Source of the DNA: Prevotellaceae bacterium
Lineage (GTDB): Bacteria > Bacteroidota > Bacteroidia > Bacteroidales > UBA932
Direction: 5' to 3'
DNA: 7,581 bases
Assembly (NCBI GenBank): GCA_031273285.1
Contig: JAISSE010000306.1
Location: 1 to 7,581 of the forward strand
Shown here one piece after another: positions 1 to 6,747 of this stretch; the stretch's first letter is position 1, and each line of letters opens with the position of its first letter. The position numbers and the translations under genes are program-made. Below the pieces are notes generated by a model. It saw only the letters and a program-made list of their open reading frames with translations. It had not been told where the DNA came from and did not search any database.

Positions 1-56
1 AAAAAAAAGCAGCCACACAGGGGGATGATTATACCCTCTGTGTGGTTCTGTTTTTG
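1..56. terminator. Probable bidirectional intrinsic terminator
   Basis: A 12-bp stem pairs 13-24 (CCACACAGGGGG) with 34-45 (CCCTCTGTGTGG), with one G-T wobble and a 9-nt loop. It is preceded by eight A (1-8) and followed by TTCTGTTTTTG (46-56). A U-rich tail is therefore present on either strand, though a few bases separate stem and run on both sides. It most likely ends a gene lying just left of the window, or convergent transcripts. Confidence 0.75.
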
Positions 57-84
57 TGCATTAAGCGCTTCGGGATTAATGCGC
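56..84. repeat. Short inverted repeat (hairpin)
   Basis: GTGCATTAA (56-64) pairs with TTAATGCGC (76-84), giving 9 pairs including one G-T wobble around an 11-nt loop. It lies directly after the terminator T-run and has no T-run of its own. The role is unknown. Confidence 0.5.
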
Positions 85-135
85 CGATGCTCAAAATCGT
101 GCGGACAGGTTCCCGGACATGTCACAAACAGTTTT

Positions 136-211
136 CCGCCGGTTGTCGGCGACGTCCCGACAACCGGCGGGAGACTTTCGACAATGTCGGTGGAGTGCCG
201 ACGACCGGCGG
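136..211. repeat. GC-rich inverted repeat with a third arm copy
   Basis: CCGCCGGTTGTCGG (136-149) and CCGACAACCGGCGG (157-170) form a perfect 14-bp inverted repeat with a 7-nt loop. The right arm recurs at 198-211 as CCGACGACCGGCGG, with one difference, exactly 41 nt downstream. In front of it, GTCGG (186-190) pairs with CCGAC (198-202), again with a 7-nt loop. The second unit therefore looks like a diverged tandem copy whose left outer arm is degraded. In RNA the first arm could pair with either the second or third arm (one U-G wobble in the latter). No T-run follows, so it is not a normal terminator. Function unknown. Confidence 0.8.
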
Positions 212-215
212 TGTC

Positions 216-244
216 AAACGCTGTCGTATTCTCAGGGAGCGTTT
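216..244. repeat. Short inverted repeat (hairpin)
   Basis: AAACGCT (216-222) pairs perfectly with AGCGTTT (238-244) around a 15-nt loop. It is the last of a series of dyads that starts at position 13. There is no T-run after it, and its role is unknown. Confidence 0.45.
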
Positions 245-360
245 CAGATGTCATAAATACGGTTTCGACGATAAGGTTATGCCGGTCGCCAGCGGTTTGC
301 ACAACTTCCGTATCTCTTTTAAAGAAAGCCTTATAAACTCTTATTGCACATAATGTATAT

Positions 361-495
361 TGAAAGCACGCAGATAACGCGGATTTTGAGGATTTACGCA
401 GATTGCCATTCACTTGATAATATGTTGTTTATTGTAATCGGCTATTTTATTTATCTGCGTGAATCCTTATAATCCGCATCATCTGCGTGCTTTCA
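361..495. repeat. 135-bp element with 43-nt inverted arms
   Basis: The arm at 361-403 is the reverse complement of the arm at 453-495 at 38 of 43 positions; the outermost 15 nt (TGAAAGCACGCAGAT) match perfectly. The arms enclose a 49-nt AT-rich centre (404-452). Within the left arm, roughly 9-nt modules are reiterated (ACGCAGATA, ACGCGGATT, TTGAGGATT, TACGCAGAT), so the arm is itself an imperfect tandem array. There is no transposase and no good target-site duplication at its edges. From memory, palindromes built on ATCTGCGTG occur scattered in Bacteroidetes genomes, so a dispersed REP- or MITE-like element is the best guess. Confidence 0.8.
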
Positions 496-528
496 CAACG
501 GTCTCTATCAAAAAAATAATAAAAAAAT

Positions 529-559
529 ATTGCCGAAATTAAAATTTAGCTTAACTTTG
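529..559 (+). promoter_or_regulatory. Bacteroidetes-type promoter of tRNA-Leu
   Basis: TAACTTTG (552-559) fits the -7 consensus TANNTTTG exactly. ATTG (529-532) stands 19 bp upstream as a -33 box with one mismatch to TTTG. The box ends 18 bp before the tRNA, so transcription would start near 565 and leave a short 5' leader for processing. Confidence 0.75.
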
Positions 560-577
560 CAGTCGCAAAACCGCCCC

Positions 578-663
578 GCCCTGATGGTGGAATTGGTAGA
601 CACGCAGGACTTAAAATCCTGTGAGCAGAAATGTTCGTGTGGGTTCAAGTCCCACTCGGGGTA
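578..663 (+). tRNA. tRNA-Leu (anticodon UAA)
   Basis: This is a class II tRNA of 86 nt that reads UUA and UUG leucine codons. The acceptor stem is GCCCTGA (578-584) with TCGGGGT (656-662), with wobbles at 1-72 and in the middle. The D-arm contains GGTGGAATTGGTAGAC. The anticodon stem CAGGA/TCCTG (605-609, 617-621) holds the loop CTTAAAA with anticodon TAA at 612-614. The long variable arm forms GAGCA/TGTTC, and the T-arm is GTGGG-TTCAAGT-CCCAC (639-655). Position 73 is A at 663. The 3' CCA is not encoded, so it must be added after transcription. The gene closely resembles E. coli tRNA-Leu(UAA) in layout. It stands alone with its own promoter and terminator. I see no second copy of its 3' end in the window, so there is no sign of an integrated element here. 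Confidence 0.97.
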
Positions 664-664
664 C

Positions 665-716
665 AAAAAAGACACTAATGATTCCGGTAAAACGGATTGT
701 TGGTGTTTTTATTTTT
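665..716 (+). terminator. Intrinsic terminator after tRNA-Leu
   Basis: The arm at 672-686 pairs with 693-706 (14 pairs, several of them G-T wobbles, one bulged T) around the loop GTAAAA, and is followed by TTTTATTTTT (707-716). The A-run at 665-670 can extend the stem into the T-run. It ends the tRNA transcript, and its T-tract runs into the gcvP promoter. Confidence 0.8.
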
Positions 717-743
717 GTATAAACAAATTATCGTATATATTTG
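714..743 (+). promoter_or_regulatory. Bacteroidetes-type promoter of gcvP
   Basis: TTTG at 714-717 (-33) and TATATTTG at 736-743 (-7, exact TANNTTTG) are separated by 18 bp. Transcription would begin near 748-750, only about 10 nt before the ATG at 759. The -33 box lies inside the T-tract of the upstream tRNA terminator. The leader is too short for a riboswitch. Confidence 0.8.
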
Positions 744-758
744 TAATAGATAAAAAAA

Positions 759-3602
759 ATGCAATTGAATATGTATCAATTTATAGACCGTCATAATGGA
801 CCTCGGAAAGAGGAAATAAACGAAATGTTGAGCGCTGTGGGCGTGAAATCGGCAGAGGAATTAATCGGAAAAATTATCCCTTCCGATATCCGTCTCGATA
901 AATCCCTGAATCTGGATGCGCCTTTGAGCGAAAACGCTTATTTGGAGAAGATAAAAGCCATTGCTTCAAAAAATAAAATCTACCGTTCTTTCATCGGGAT
1001 GGGATTTTATCGCACTGCTACTCCGGCGGTTATCCTGCGCAATATCTTCGAAAATCCGGGCTGGTACACATCATATACCCCTTATCAAACCGAAATATCG
1101 CAGGGACGTTTGGAAGCGTTAATCAACTTTCAGACAATGATAATCGGCTTGACAGGCATGGAAATAGCCAACTGTTCGCTGCTTGACGAATCGACTGCTG
1201 CCGCCGAAGCAATGCGGATGATGTACGGTTTGAGGTCGAGAGCGGCAGTGAAAGAGGGTAAAAATGTGGTGTTTATCGATGAAAATATTTTCCCGCAGAC
1301 GAAAGACGTGATAATTACCAGAGCGGCTCCGCTGGGAATTGAAGTTGAAACGGGTAAATTCGACGAATATGAATGTCACGACAAAGTCTTCGGGGCTGTG
1401 GTTCAGTATCCCGGAGCCACCGGCGAAATTTGCGATTATCGGGGCTTTTGCTCGAAAGCGCACGAAAAAGAGATACTTGTAACGGTCGCTGCCGACATTT
1501 TGTCGCTCGCATTACTGACGCCTCCCGGCGAATGGGGGGCAGATATTGTTGTGGGAAGCGCGCAGCGGTTCGGCATTCCGTTGGGTTTCGGAGGTCCTTC
1601 GGCAGGGTATATGGCTACAAAAGACGCTTTTAAGAGAAGTATGCCGGGCAGGATAATCGGCGTGTCCGTGGACAGGCACGGGAAAACGGCTTTGCGTATG
1701 GCTCTCCAGACGCGGGAACAGCATATCAAACGCGAAAAAGCAACCTCAAACATCTGTACGGCACAGGCTTTGCTTGCAACGATGGCAGGCATGTATGCCG
1801 TTTATCACGGAGAGGAAGGCATCAGGCAGATTGCTCTGAACGTGCATGAATATGCCTGTAGAACAGCGCACAATCTGAAACAGGCGGGATATAAACTGAC
1901 TGCCGGCAACTTTTTCGACACAATCGAAGTGGAAGTCGATTCGGTTGAACCGATTAGAAAAGCGGCGACGGAAAAACAGCTCAATTTCTTTTATCCCGAT
2001 TCGCGGCATGTCCGCATAAGTTTCGATGAAGTAACCGTATGCAGCGAAATACGTGATATTCTTTCTGTTTTTGGTATTGACAACGGAAGCTGTGCGGAAG
2101 TTAAATCGACCGGTTTTGACCCCGCTTTTGAGCGCAAAAGCCGGTTTCTCACTCAATCCGTGTTCAATAGCTACAAATCGGAAACCGAACTGATGCGTTA
2201 CATCAAAAAATTGGAACGTCGGGATATTTCTCTCACACACAGCATGATTTCTTTGGGTTCGTGTACAATGAAACTGAATGCGGCAGCAGAGATGTTGCCG
2301 TTGAGCTGGCCCGAAATGTGCAATATCCATCCGTTTGTACCCGCCGACCAGGCAGCAGGTTATCACGAACTTATCGACGAGGTGGCGAAAGACCTTGCCG
2401 AAATCACCGGTTTCGCCGGAGTATCGTTCCAGCCCAATTCGGGCGCGGCGGGCGAATACGCCGGATTGCTGGTTATCAGACAGTATCATATAAGCAGAGG
2501 CGAAGGATGCCGTAACGTTGCGCTGATACCTTCGTCGGCTCACGGAACAAATCCCGCAAGCGCTGCCATGGCGGGCATGGAAATTGTCGTTGTAGAATGC
2601 GACGAAAACGGAAATATCAATCTTGCCGATTTGAAGGCAAAGGCGGAGCAGCATAAGGAACGCCTGTCGTGCATGATGATTACCTATCCTTCCACGCACG
2701 GAGTGTTCGAAAGCGCTATACGCGAGATTGTTGATGTTATCCACAAAAACGGAGGACAGGTGTATATGGACGGAGCCAATATGAACGCTCAGGTAGGGTT
2801 TACAAGTCCCGGATTTATAGGCGCCGACGTTTGTCATCTTAATCTGCACAAGACATTTGCCGTTCCTCACGGAGGCGGAGGTCCCGGCGAAGGACCGATA
2901 TGTGTTGCCGAACATCTGCTGCCGTTTCTTCCGTCGCATCCGCTTGTAAAAGTCGGCGGAGAAGGCACTGCCGTGTCGGCTGCCCCTTACGGAAGCGCTT
3001 TGATACTGGCAATTACATACGGTTACATCAAAATGCTCGGAGCAGACGGTTTGCGCAGAGCTACGGAGGTTGCGATACTGAACGCCAACTATCTGTCAAA
3101 AAAATTGGAACCCGCCTATAAAACTCTCTATACGGGCGAAGCCGGATATGTGGCGCACGAATGTATTATTGACCTCAGAGACTTCGCGAAAACATACGGA
3201 GTCGATGCGACCGACATAGCTAAACGATTGATGGACTTCGGATTCCATGCTCCGACGCTATCGTTTCCGGTAGCCAACACCCTGATGGTCGAACCTACCG
3301 AAAGCGAATCGAAACAGGAATTAGACAGGTTTGTCGAAACCATGCTCGCCATCAAACGGGAATGTGAAGACATCAAATCCGGCAAGTCGGATGCAAACGA
3401 TAATCCGCTGAAAATGGCTCCGCACACAGTGGGCGAAGTAACCGGCGACGACTGGACGCATCCCTACAGCCGTAAACAGGCAGCATTCGCTTTGCCCTGG
3501 ATTGCCGAAAATAAATTCTGGCCTGCGTCGGCACGTGTAGACAACGGATATGGCGACCGTAATTTGGTGTGTGTCTGCGATTCGATAACGAATTTGGTGT
3601 GA
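759..3602 (+). CDS. gcvP: Glycine dehydrogenase (decarboxylating), glycine cleavage system P protein
   Basis: GcvP is the PLP enzyme that decarboxylates glycine and passes the aminomethyl group to the lipoyl arm of GcvH, feeding one-carbon units to tetrahydrofolate. The 947-residue length is that of the single-chain bacterial form with fused N and C halves. Visible family motifs include RHNGP (11-15), YQTEISQGRLEA (109-120), LLDESTAAAEAM (141-152), SCTMKLN (501-507), YPSTHG (643-648), DGANMNAQVG (671-680) and HLNLHKTF (693-700), where Lys698 is the PLP Schiff-base lysine. The glycine-rich stretch 705-713 follows. All key sites look intact. Two starts are possible, 759 and the in-frame ATG at 771; the longer is given. 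The leader is A-rich (TAAAAAAAATG) without a Shine-Dalgarno sequence. gcvT and gcvH are not adjacent in this window. The gene appears monocistronic and converges with the SWIM gene. Confidence 0.97.
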   Translation: MQLNMYQFIDRHNGPRKEEINEMLSAVGVKSAEELIGKIIPSDIRLDKSLNLDAPLSENAYLEKIKAIASKNKIYRSFIGMGFYRTATPAVILRNIFENPGWYTSYTPYQTEISQGRLEALINFQTMIIGLTGMEIANCSLLDESTAAAEAMRMMYGLRSRAAVKEGKNVVFIDENIFPQTKDVIITRAAPLGIEVETGKFDEYECHDKVFGAVVQYPGATGEICDYRGFCSKAHEKEILVTVAADILSLALLTPPGEWGADIVVGSAQRFGIPLGFGGPSAGYMATKDAFKRSMPGRIIGVSVDRHGKTALRMALQTREQHIKREKATSNICTAQALLATMAGMYAVYHGEEGIRQIALNVHEYACRTAHNLKQAGYKLTAGNFFDTIEVEVDSVEPIRKAATEKQLNFFYPDSRHVRISFDEVTVCSEIRDILSVFGIDNGSCAEVKSTGFDPAFERKSRFLTQSVFNSYKSETELMRYIKKLERRDISLTHSMISLGSCTMKLNAAAEMLPLSWPEMCNIHPFVPADQAAGYHELIDEVAKDLAEITGFAGVSFQPNSGAAGEYAGLLVIRQYHISRGEGCRNVALIPSSAHGTNPASAAMAGMEIVVVECDENGNINLADLKAKAEQHKERLSCMMITYPSTHGVFESAIREIVDVIHKNGGQVYMDGANMNAQVGFTSPGFIGADVCHLNLHKTFAVPHGGGGPGEGPICVAEHLLPFLPSHPLVKVGGEGTAVSAAPYGSALILAITYGYIKMLGADGLRRATEVAILNANYLSKKLEPAYKTLYTGEAGYVAHECIIDLRDFAKTYGVDATDIAKRLMDFGFHAPTLSFPVANTLMVEPTESESKQELDRFVETMLAIKRECEDIKSGKSDANDNPLKMAPHTVGEVTGDDWTHPYSRKQAAFALPWIAENKFWPASARVDNGYGDRNLVCVCDSITNLV

Positions 3603-3604
3603 TT

Positions 3605-3634
3605 TGAGCGATTTTTACGGTAAATCATTGCTCA
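3605..3634. other. Interrupted hairpin between convergent genes
   Basis: TGAGC-GATTT (3605-3614) is complementary to AAATC (3622-3626) and GCTCA (3630-3634), with a 3-nt bulge ATT between the latter two and a 7-nt loop. It fills the 29-bp gap between the gcvP stop and the facing stop codon and overlaps the latter. Neither side has a T-run, so it is at best a weak or bidirectional terminator. Confidence 0.35.
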
Positions 3635-5068
3635 GTACAGCAAACGAATTATTTTATCGACAGTGATTAAAGACAAGGCTGTTACGGAAAATATGCCGGT
3701 TTTGAGATTGTTGTTAATCATTGCCGCAAGGGCAATATTCCCACATTCTCCGGGTAAAACCAGCTTTAGATTTGTTTCGGTGTAAATCTGCTGTTCGGGC
3801 AAATCGGCGACGGTCAGTTTGTTGCCATGCGTGTCTTCAAGCACGATATGTTCGCCGGCAATACATGCTTTGTTAAGTTTCAGCAGCACAACGGGATTTT
3901 TTTCCATCAGGGGATTTTTGATAACGGATTTCATTGTTTTGACCGTTTCGGAATAATCGGGGGATGAAGCGTCAATCACTCTTGTCCTGTCTTTGCCCGT
4001 TACAGTCCTGAATACAGCGGATTCCCAGCGTGCGCGGGGATTTACGTTGCCGGGATAGATAAACAGCCTGGGTATTTTCAGTATATCGAAACAGGTATTA
4101 GCTTCTTTTATATATCCGAGAGCTTTATACGGTCTGTAATTTCTTGATTTGTATATTTTTCCTGTTTTGAGGTTGAACCAGTAACCTTCGTCGATAAATG
4201 CTTTTCGTCCGGCATCATCATAGCTGTTGAAGGACAGTTGGATTATTTCCGCATTTGTCTCATACAAGCCATATTGCATCAAATCGGCAAGTTTCCACAC
4301 GCGACCCGTCTGTTCTTCGATGGCAGAAGTTAAATCGGGGTCGGATTCCGGATTTTCTTTTTTTGCAGTAATATATTCCCTGCTTTTCTTCAAAAGAGCC
4401 GAAATATAATTTAACCGGTTAATGACATCCGTATATTCATCGCCTTTCACATAACTCAATTCCACAAGCAGATTGTTGAAGGCGAGCTGAATACCTTCGA
4501 TATGGTAATTGCCGAGTTCTTTAATCCTGCCGTCCAGCGTTCTTTGTGTTGCGGCGTCAATTCCGGAGAATCCCATCTGTACGATATTGTGCAGCAGCTT
4601 TTGAGCAGCCTCGATGCCCGCCAGTTGTGTTTCCGCTTTTTTTACGATGATTTTTGTATTTTTTGGCTTGTTGTTTTTGGCATCCTGTTCGATTATTTTT
4701 GACTGTTCCTGCTCTTTCTTTTCCGTACGTTTTTCGATTTTTGCACGTTTATTTGCAATATCGCCGGGTATTTCGGCACAGGCAAACGGCAATCCTTTTT
4801 CGAAAGCATACAGCAGTCCGATACCGTGTTTGCAGGGAAACTGTCTGGCGGGACAGTTGCATCGGAAAACGGGTTTGTTTTCATCGATAAAATCTACGGA
4901 ACAACGATAGGGTTCGGCGCCGCTTCCGGCGCATTGCCCCCAAATCAGGGAATTATCCGCTGAAATATTCAGTCCGGAAAATTTGTTTTTGTCTACCAAA
5001 TCTTTCGCATTTTTAACAGTCGCAGCATTAACTGCCGACGATTCTATTTCCCTGACACTTGTTTTCAT
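3632..5068 (-). CDS. SWIM zinc-finger protein of unknown function
   Basis: This is a 478-residue, apparently soluble protein with no signal peptide or membrane segment. Residues 68-82 contain the SWIM signature CxCx6CxH: Cys70, Cys72, Cys79, His81. That is a zinc-binding fold known from SWI2/SNF2, MuDR and bacterial proteins and proposed to bind DNA or protein. A Lys/Glu/Gln-rich, probably helical linker follows (about 107-147). Next is a helical region (about 150-240) and then a C-terminal region of about 230 residues that I do not recognise. Similar SWIM proteins in bacteria are often encoded beside MoxR-type AAA+ ATPases and VWA-domain proteins, but no such partner is in this window. The ATG at 5068 gives a natural start (MKTSVREIES). 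Upstream DNA is AT-rich and shows no good TANNTTTG box. Its 3' end faces gcvP with 29 bp between stops. The SWIM call is solid; the cellular role is unknown. Confidence 0.85.
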   Translation of the reverse strand: MKTSVREIESSAVNAATVKNAKDLVDKNKFSGLNISADNSLIWGQCAGSGAEPYRCSVDFIDENKPVFRCNCPARQFPCKHGIGLLYAFEKGLPFACAEIPGDIANKRAKIEKRTEKKEQEQSKIIEQDAKNNKPKNTKIIVKKAETQLAGIEAAQKLLHNIVQMGFSGIDAATQRTLDGRIKELGNYHIEGIQLAFNNLLVELSYVKGDEYTDVINRLNYISALLKKSREYITAKKENPESDPDLTSAIEEQTGRVWKLADLMQYGLYETNAEIIQLSFNSYDDAGRKAFIDEGYWFNLKTGKIYKSRNYRPYKALGYIKEANTCFDILKIPRLFIYPGNVNPRARWESAVFRTVTGKDRTRVIDASSPDYSETVKTMKSVIKNPLMEKNPVVLLKLNKACIAGEHIVLEDTHGNKLTVADLPEQQIYTETNLKLVLPGECGNIALAAMINNNLKTGIFSVTALSLITVDKIIRLLY

Positions 5069-5139
5069 GTTTTTATTAATCTATCGTTTTTGTTTACAAT
5101 ATGTTTTAAATATTACAGATAGGATTTTTCGGTCGTGTT

Positions 5140-5190
5140 AAATAAAAAAACTGCCCTTATCGAGACAAGGGCAGCCTTCTTTTTTTTTAT
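5140..5190 (-). terminator. Strong intrinsic terminator after gldJ, possibly bidirectional
   Basis: CTGCCCTT (5151-5158) and AAGGGCAG (5167-5174) form a perfect 8-bp stem with an 8-nt loop. Read on the minus strand, it is followed directly by seven T (complement of 5144-5150), 31 bp past the gldJ stop. On the plus strand a T-rich run also follows, after a few bases. It insulates gldJ from the SWIM gene, which lies downstream on the same strand. Confidence 0.88.
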
Positions 5191-5204
5191 TATGATCCGA
5201 TTTA

Positions 5205-6716
5205 CTATTTTTTCGTCTTTGTTTTGCTTTTTCCTGCAATTTTGTTGTCTCCGCCCAGGCTACTCATGGCGCAACGGAAACCTATGTCCCATTGAGCTTT
5301 ATCCTGGTCGAGGAATCTTCTTGTTGCCGGACGCAACCAATACGGGCGGTCTAAAAATCCTCCTCCTTTGTAAACTCTTGACTTGTCGTTTATCAAAGTA
5401 ATCATATTGTTCTGTTGCTCTCCGCTGCCCTGATAGTATACCATGTTTGAATTGGCAACCGTATCCGGTTTTTCTCCCGCTTCGGTATAAAATATGGAAG
5501 AAGCAACATCGCCGTCCCGGTAGTTTCTGTTATCGCCCACCCGATAATTGTATCTGTCGACAAATTTTATTGTATCATATCTCATTCGTCCCAAAGAGTC
5601 TTTTTGCGCAATGTTGCCTTCGGCGTCTTTCGACAGTTCCATGAACACGTTGCCTCTGAAGGGATTAAATTCGTCAACATCGTTGAATGACATCGGTCTG
5701 TATATGTCTGCCACCCATTCGTTCACGTTTCCGATCATGTCGTACAGACCGAAATCGTTGGGCGGAAATGAACGCACCGCAGCGGGTATGGCGGATCCGT
5801 CATTTTGTCGTCCGCCTGCCACACCGGCAAGGTCGCCCCGTCCTCTCTGGAAGTTTGCCATCATCTGCCCTCTGCGTTTTTTGCTTGGGTCTCTGACATT
5901 CGAGCCGCTCCATCCGTATACACGTCTTTCTATCGTTCTTTCATCCACAGTTACACCTATTTCGGCTCTTGCCGCATATTCAAATTCCGCTTCGGTCGGG
6001 AGGCGATATTTGGGGTACAGGATGCCGTCTTCAAACTTAATCGGACGGGGTTCTTTGGTAACGATATTTTTCGGTTGCCTTCTCTCGTTCATCTCGGCTT
6101 CATACTGACCGGCAAGAAAAGCGTCGCTGTTAAAGTTATTTTCATTTTGCTGTTCAGCGATATTCGAAACCAGAATTCCGCGCTTGATAAGCTCCGCCTC
6201 GTTTACCCTGTCGGTACGCCACAGACAGTAATCGTTTGCCTGCAACCATGTTACTCCCACAACAGGATAATCGTTATATGCCGGATAACGGAAATATGTC
6301 TGTACATAAGGCTCGTTGTATGCCAGAGGTCTACGCCAAACCAAAGTATCAGGCAAAGCATTTTTTACCACGTTGGGGGAACTTGTAAAAACGTTGCCCA
6401 ACCAGAATAAATAATCACGGTAATGCTGATTTGTTACTTCCGTTTCGTCAATATAATACGAATCAACAGTTACCCTGCGCGGGAGGTTATCCCATTCGTC
6501 GCCGATATTATCAGCCATTTGCCCCATGATGAACGCTCCTCCGGGGATAAATACCAGCCCGGGAGCGATTCTCTCCGTATTGGGTTTTACACGTTCCACG
6601 CCACCATATTTGGCGTCGTTATACTTCCATCCGGTCTTTTCCGACACTTCCTTTTTCCAGAAACATCCGGACAAAAGGACGGATAAACAACAACATACTA
6701 CGAATTTAGACTTCAT
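5205..6716 (-). CDS. gldJ: GldJ-like lipoprotein of the gliding/type IX secretion machinery (SUMF1/FGE fold)
   Basis: This 503-residue protein is predicted to be an outer-membrane lipoprotein. It has a short signal peptide with lipobox LSGC (Cys18). A formylglycine-generating-enzyme/sulfatase-modifying (SUMF1) domain then spans about 52-485, with GGAFIMG (59-65), RLPTEAEFEYAAR (238-250), GLYDMIGNVNEW (323-334) and IGFRCAM (478-484). The N-terminal SEKTGW segment, PDTLVW (122-127) and the insert around 183-235 match GldJ better than its paralogue GldK/PorK, from memory of both. In Flavobacterium johnsoniae, GldJ is needed for gliding and to stabilise GldK and hence type IX secretion. The segment GGGFLDRPYW (451-460) replaces the stretch that carries the two catalytic cysteines in true FGEs, so a structural, non-enzymatic role is likely. 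The tail is Lys-rich (494-503). The gene has its own promoter and terminator, and no other secretion gene is visible. GldK is the main alternative identity. Confidence 0.85.
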   Translation of the reverse strand: MKSKFVVCCCLSVLLSGCFWKKEVSEKTGWKYNDAKYGGVERVKPNTERIAPGLVFIPGGAFIMGQMADNIGDEWDNLPRRVTVDSYYIDETEVTNQHYRDYLFWLGNVFTSSPNVVKNALPDTLVWRRPLAYNEPYVQTYFRYPAYNDYPVVGVTWLQANDYCLWRTDRVNEAELIKRGILVSNIAEQQNENNFNSDAFLAGQYEAEMNERRQPKNIVTKEPRPIKFEDGILYPKYRLPTEAEFEYAARAEIGVTVDERTIERRVYGWSGSNVRDPSKKRRGQMMANFQRGRGDLAGVAGGRQNDGSAIPAAVRSFPPNDFGLYDMIGNVNEWVADIYRPMSFNDVDEFNPFRGNVFMELSKDAEGNIAQKDSLGRMRYDTIKFVDRYNYRVGDNRNYRDGDVASSIFYTEAGEKPDTVANSNMVYYQGSGEQQNNMITLINDKSRVYKGGGFLDRPYWLRPATRRFLDQDKAQWDIGFRCAMSSLGGDNKIAGKSKTKTKK

Positions 6717-6747
6717 ATCATCTACGTTTATTATATCATTTACAGTG

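Larger units (their letters stand above)
57..360. other. Structured intergenic region, no convincing gene
   Basis: Two overlapping plus-strand open frames of 103 codons cover most of this stretch (25-336 and 42-353). Neither resembles a known protein, they overlap each other in different frames, and both read through GC-rich hairpins, so I do not call either. The stretch instead holds several short inverted repeats, listed separately, and an 8-bp palindrome GACATGTC at 116-123. I see no good TANNTTTG promoter box in it. Confidence 0.55.

Noticed and set aside
25..353. Two overlapping 103-codon plus-strand frames
   Set aside because: They overlap in different frames, read through hairpins and a probable terminator, lack a promoter or family resemblance, and are best explained by GC-rich intergenic DNA.
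361..495. CRISPR array
   Set aside because: The repeats are inverted arms with short internal modules, not direct repeats with regular unique spacers, and no cas gene is nearby.
578..663. tRNA-Leu as an attachment site for an integrated element
   Set aside because: No repeat of the tRNA 3' end and no integrase is present in the window, and a housekeeping gene follows directly.
717..760. Glycine riboswitch upstream of gcvP
   Set aside because: The promoter lies only about 15-45 bp before the start codon, leaving no room for the aptamer.
530..796. An 88-codon plus-strand frame
   Set aside because: It runs across the tRNA-Leu gene, its terminator and the gcvP promoter and start, so it is not a gene.
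1746..2939. A 397-codon open frame antisense to gcvP
   Set aside because: It lies wholly inside a well-supported gcvP coding region, resembles no known family, and its composition is what the complement of gcvP codons would give.
5548..6410. Plus-strand open frames of 186 and 201 codons opposite gldJ
   Set aside because: They are antisense to the confident gldJ frame and show no domain resemblance.
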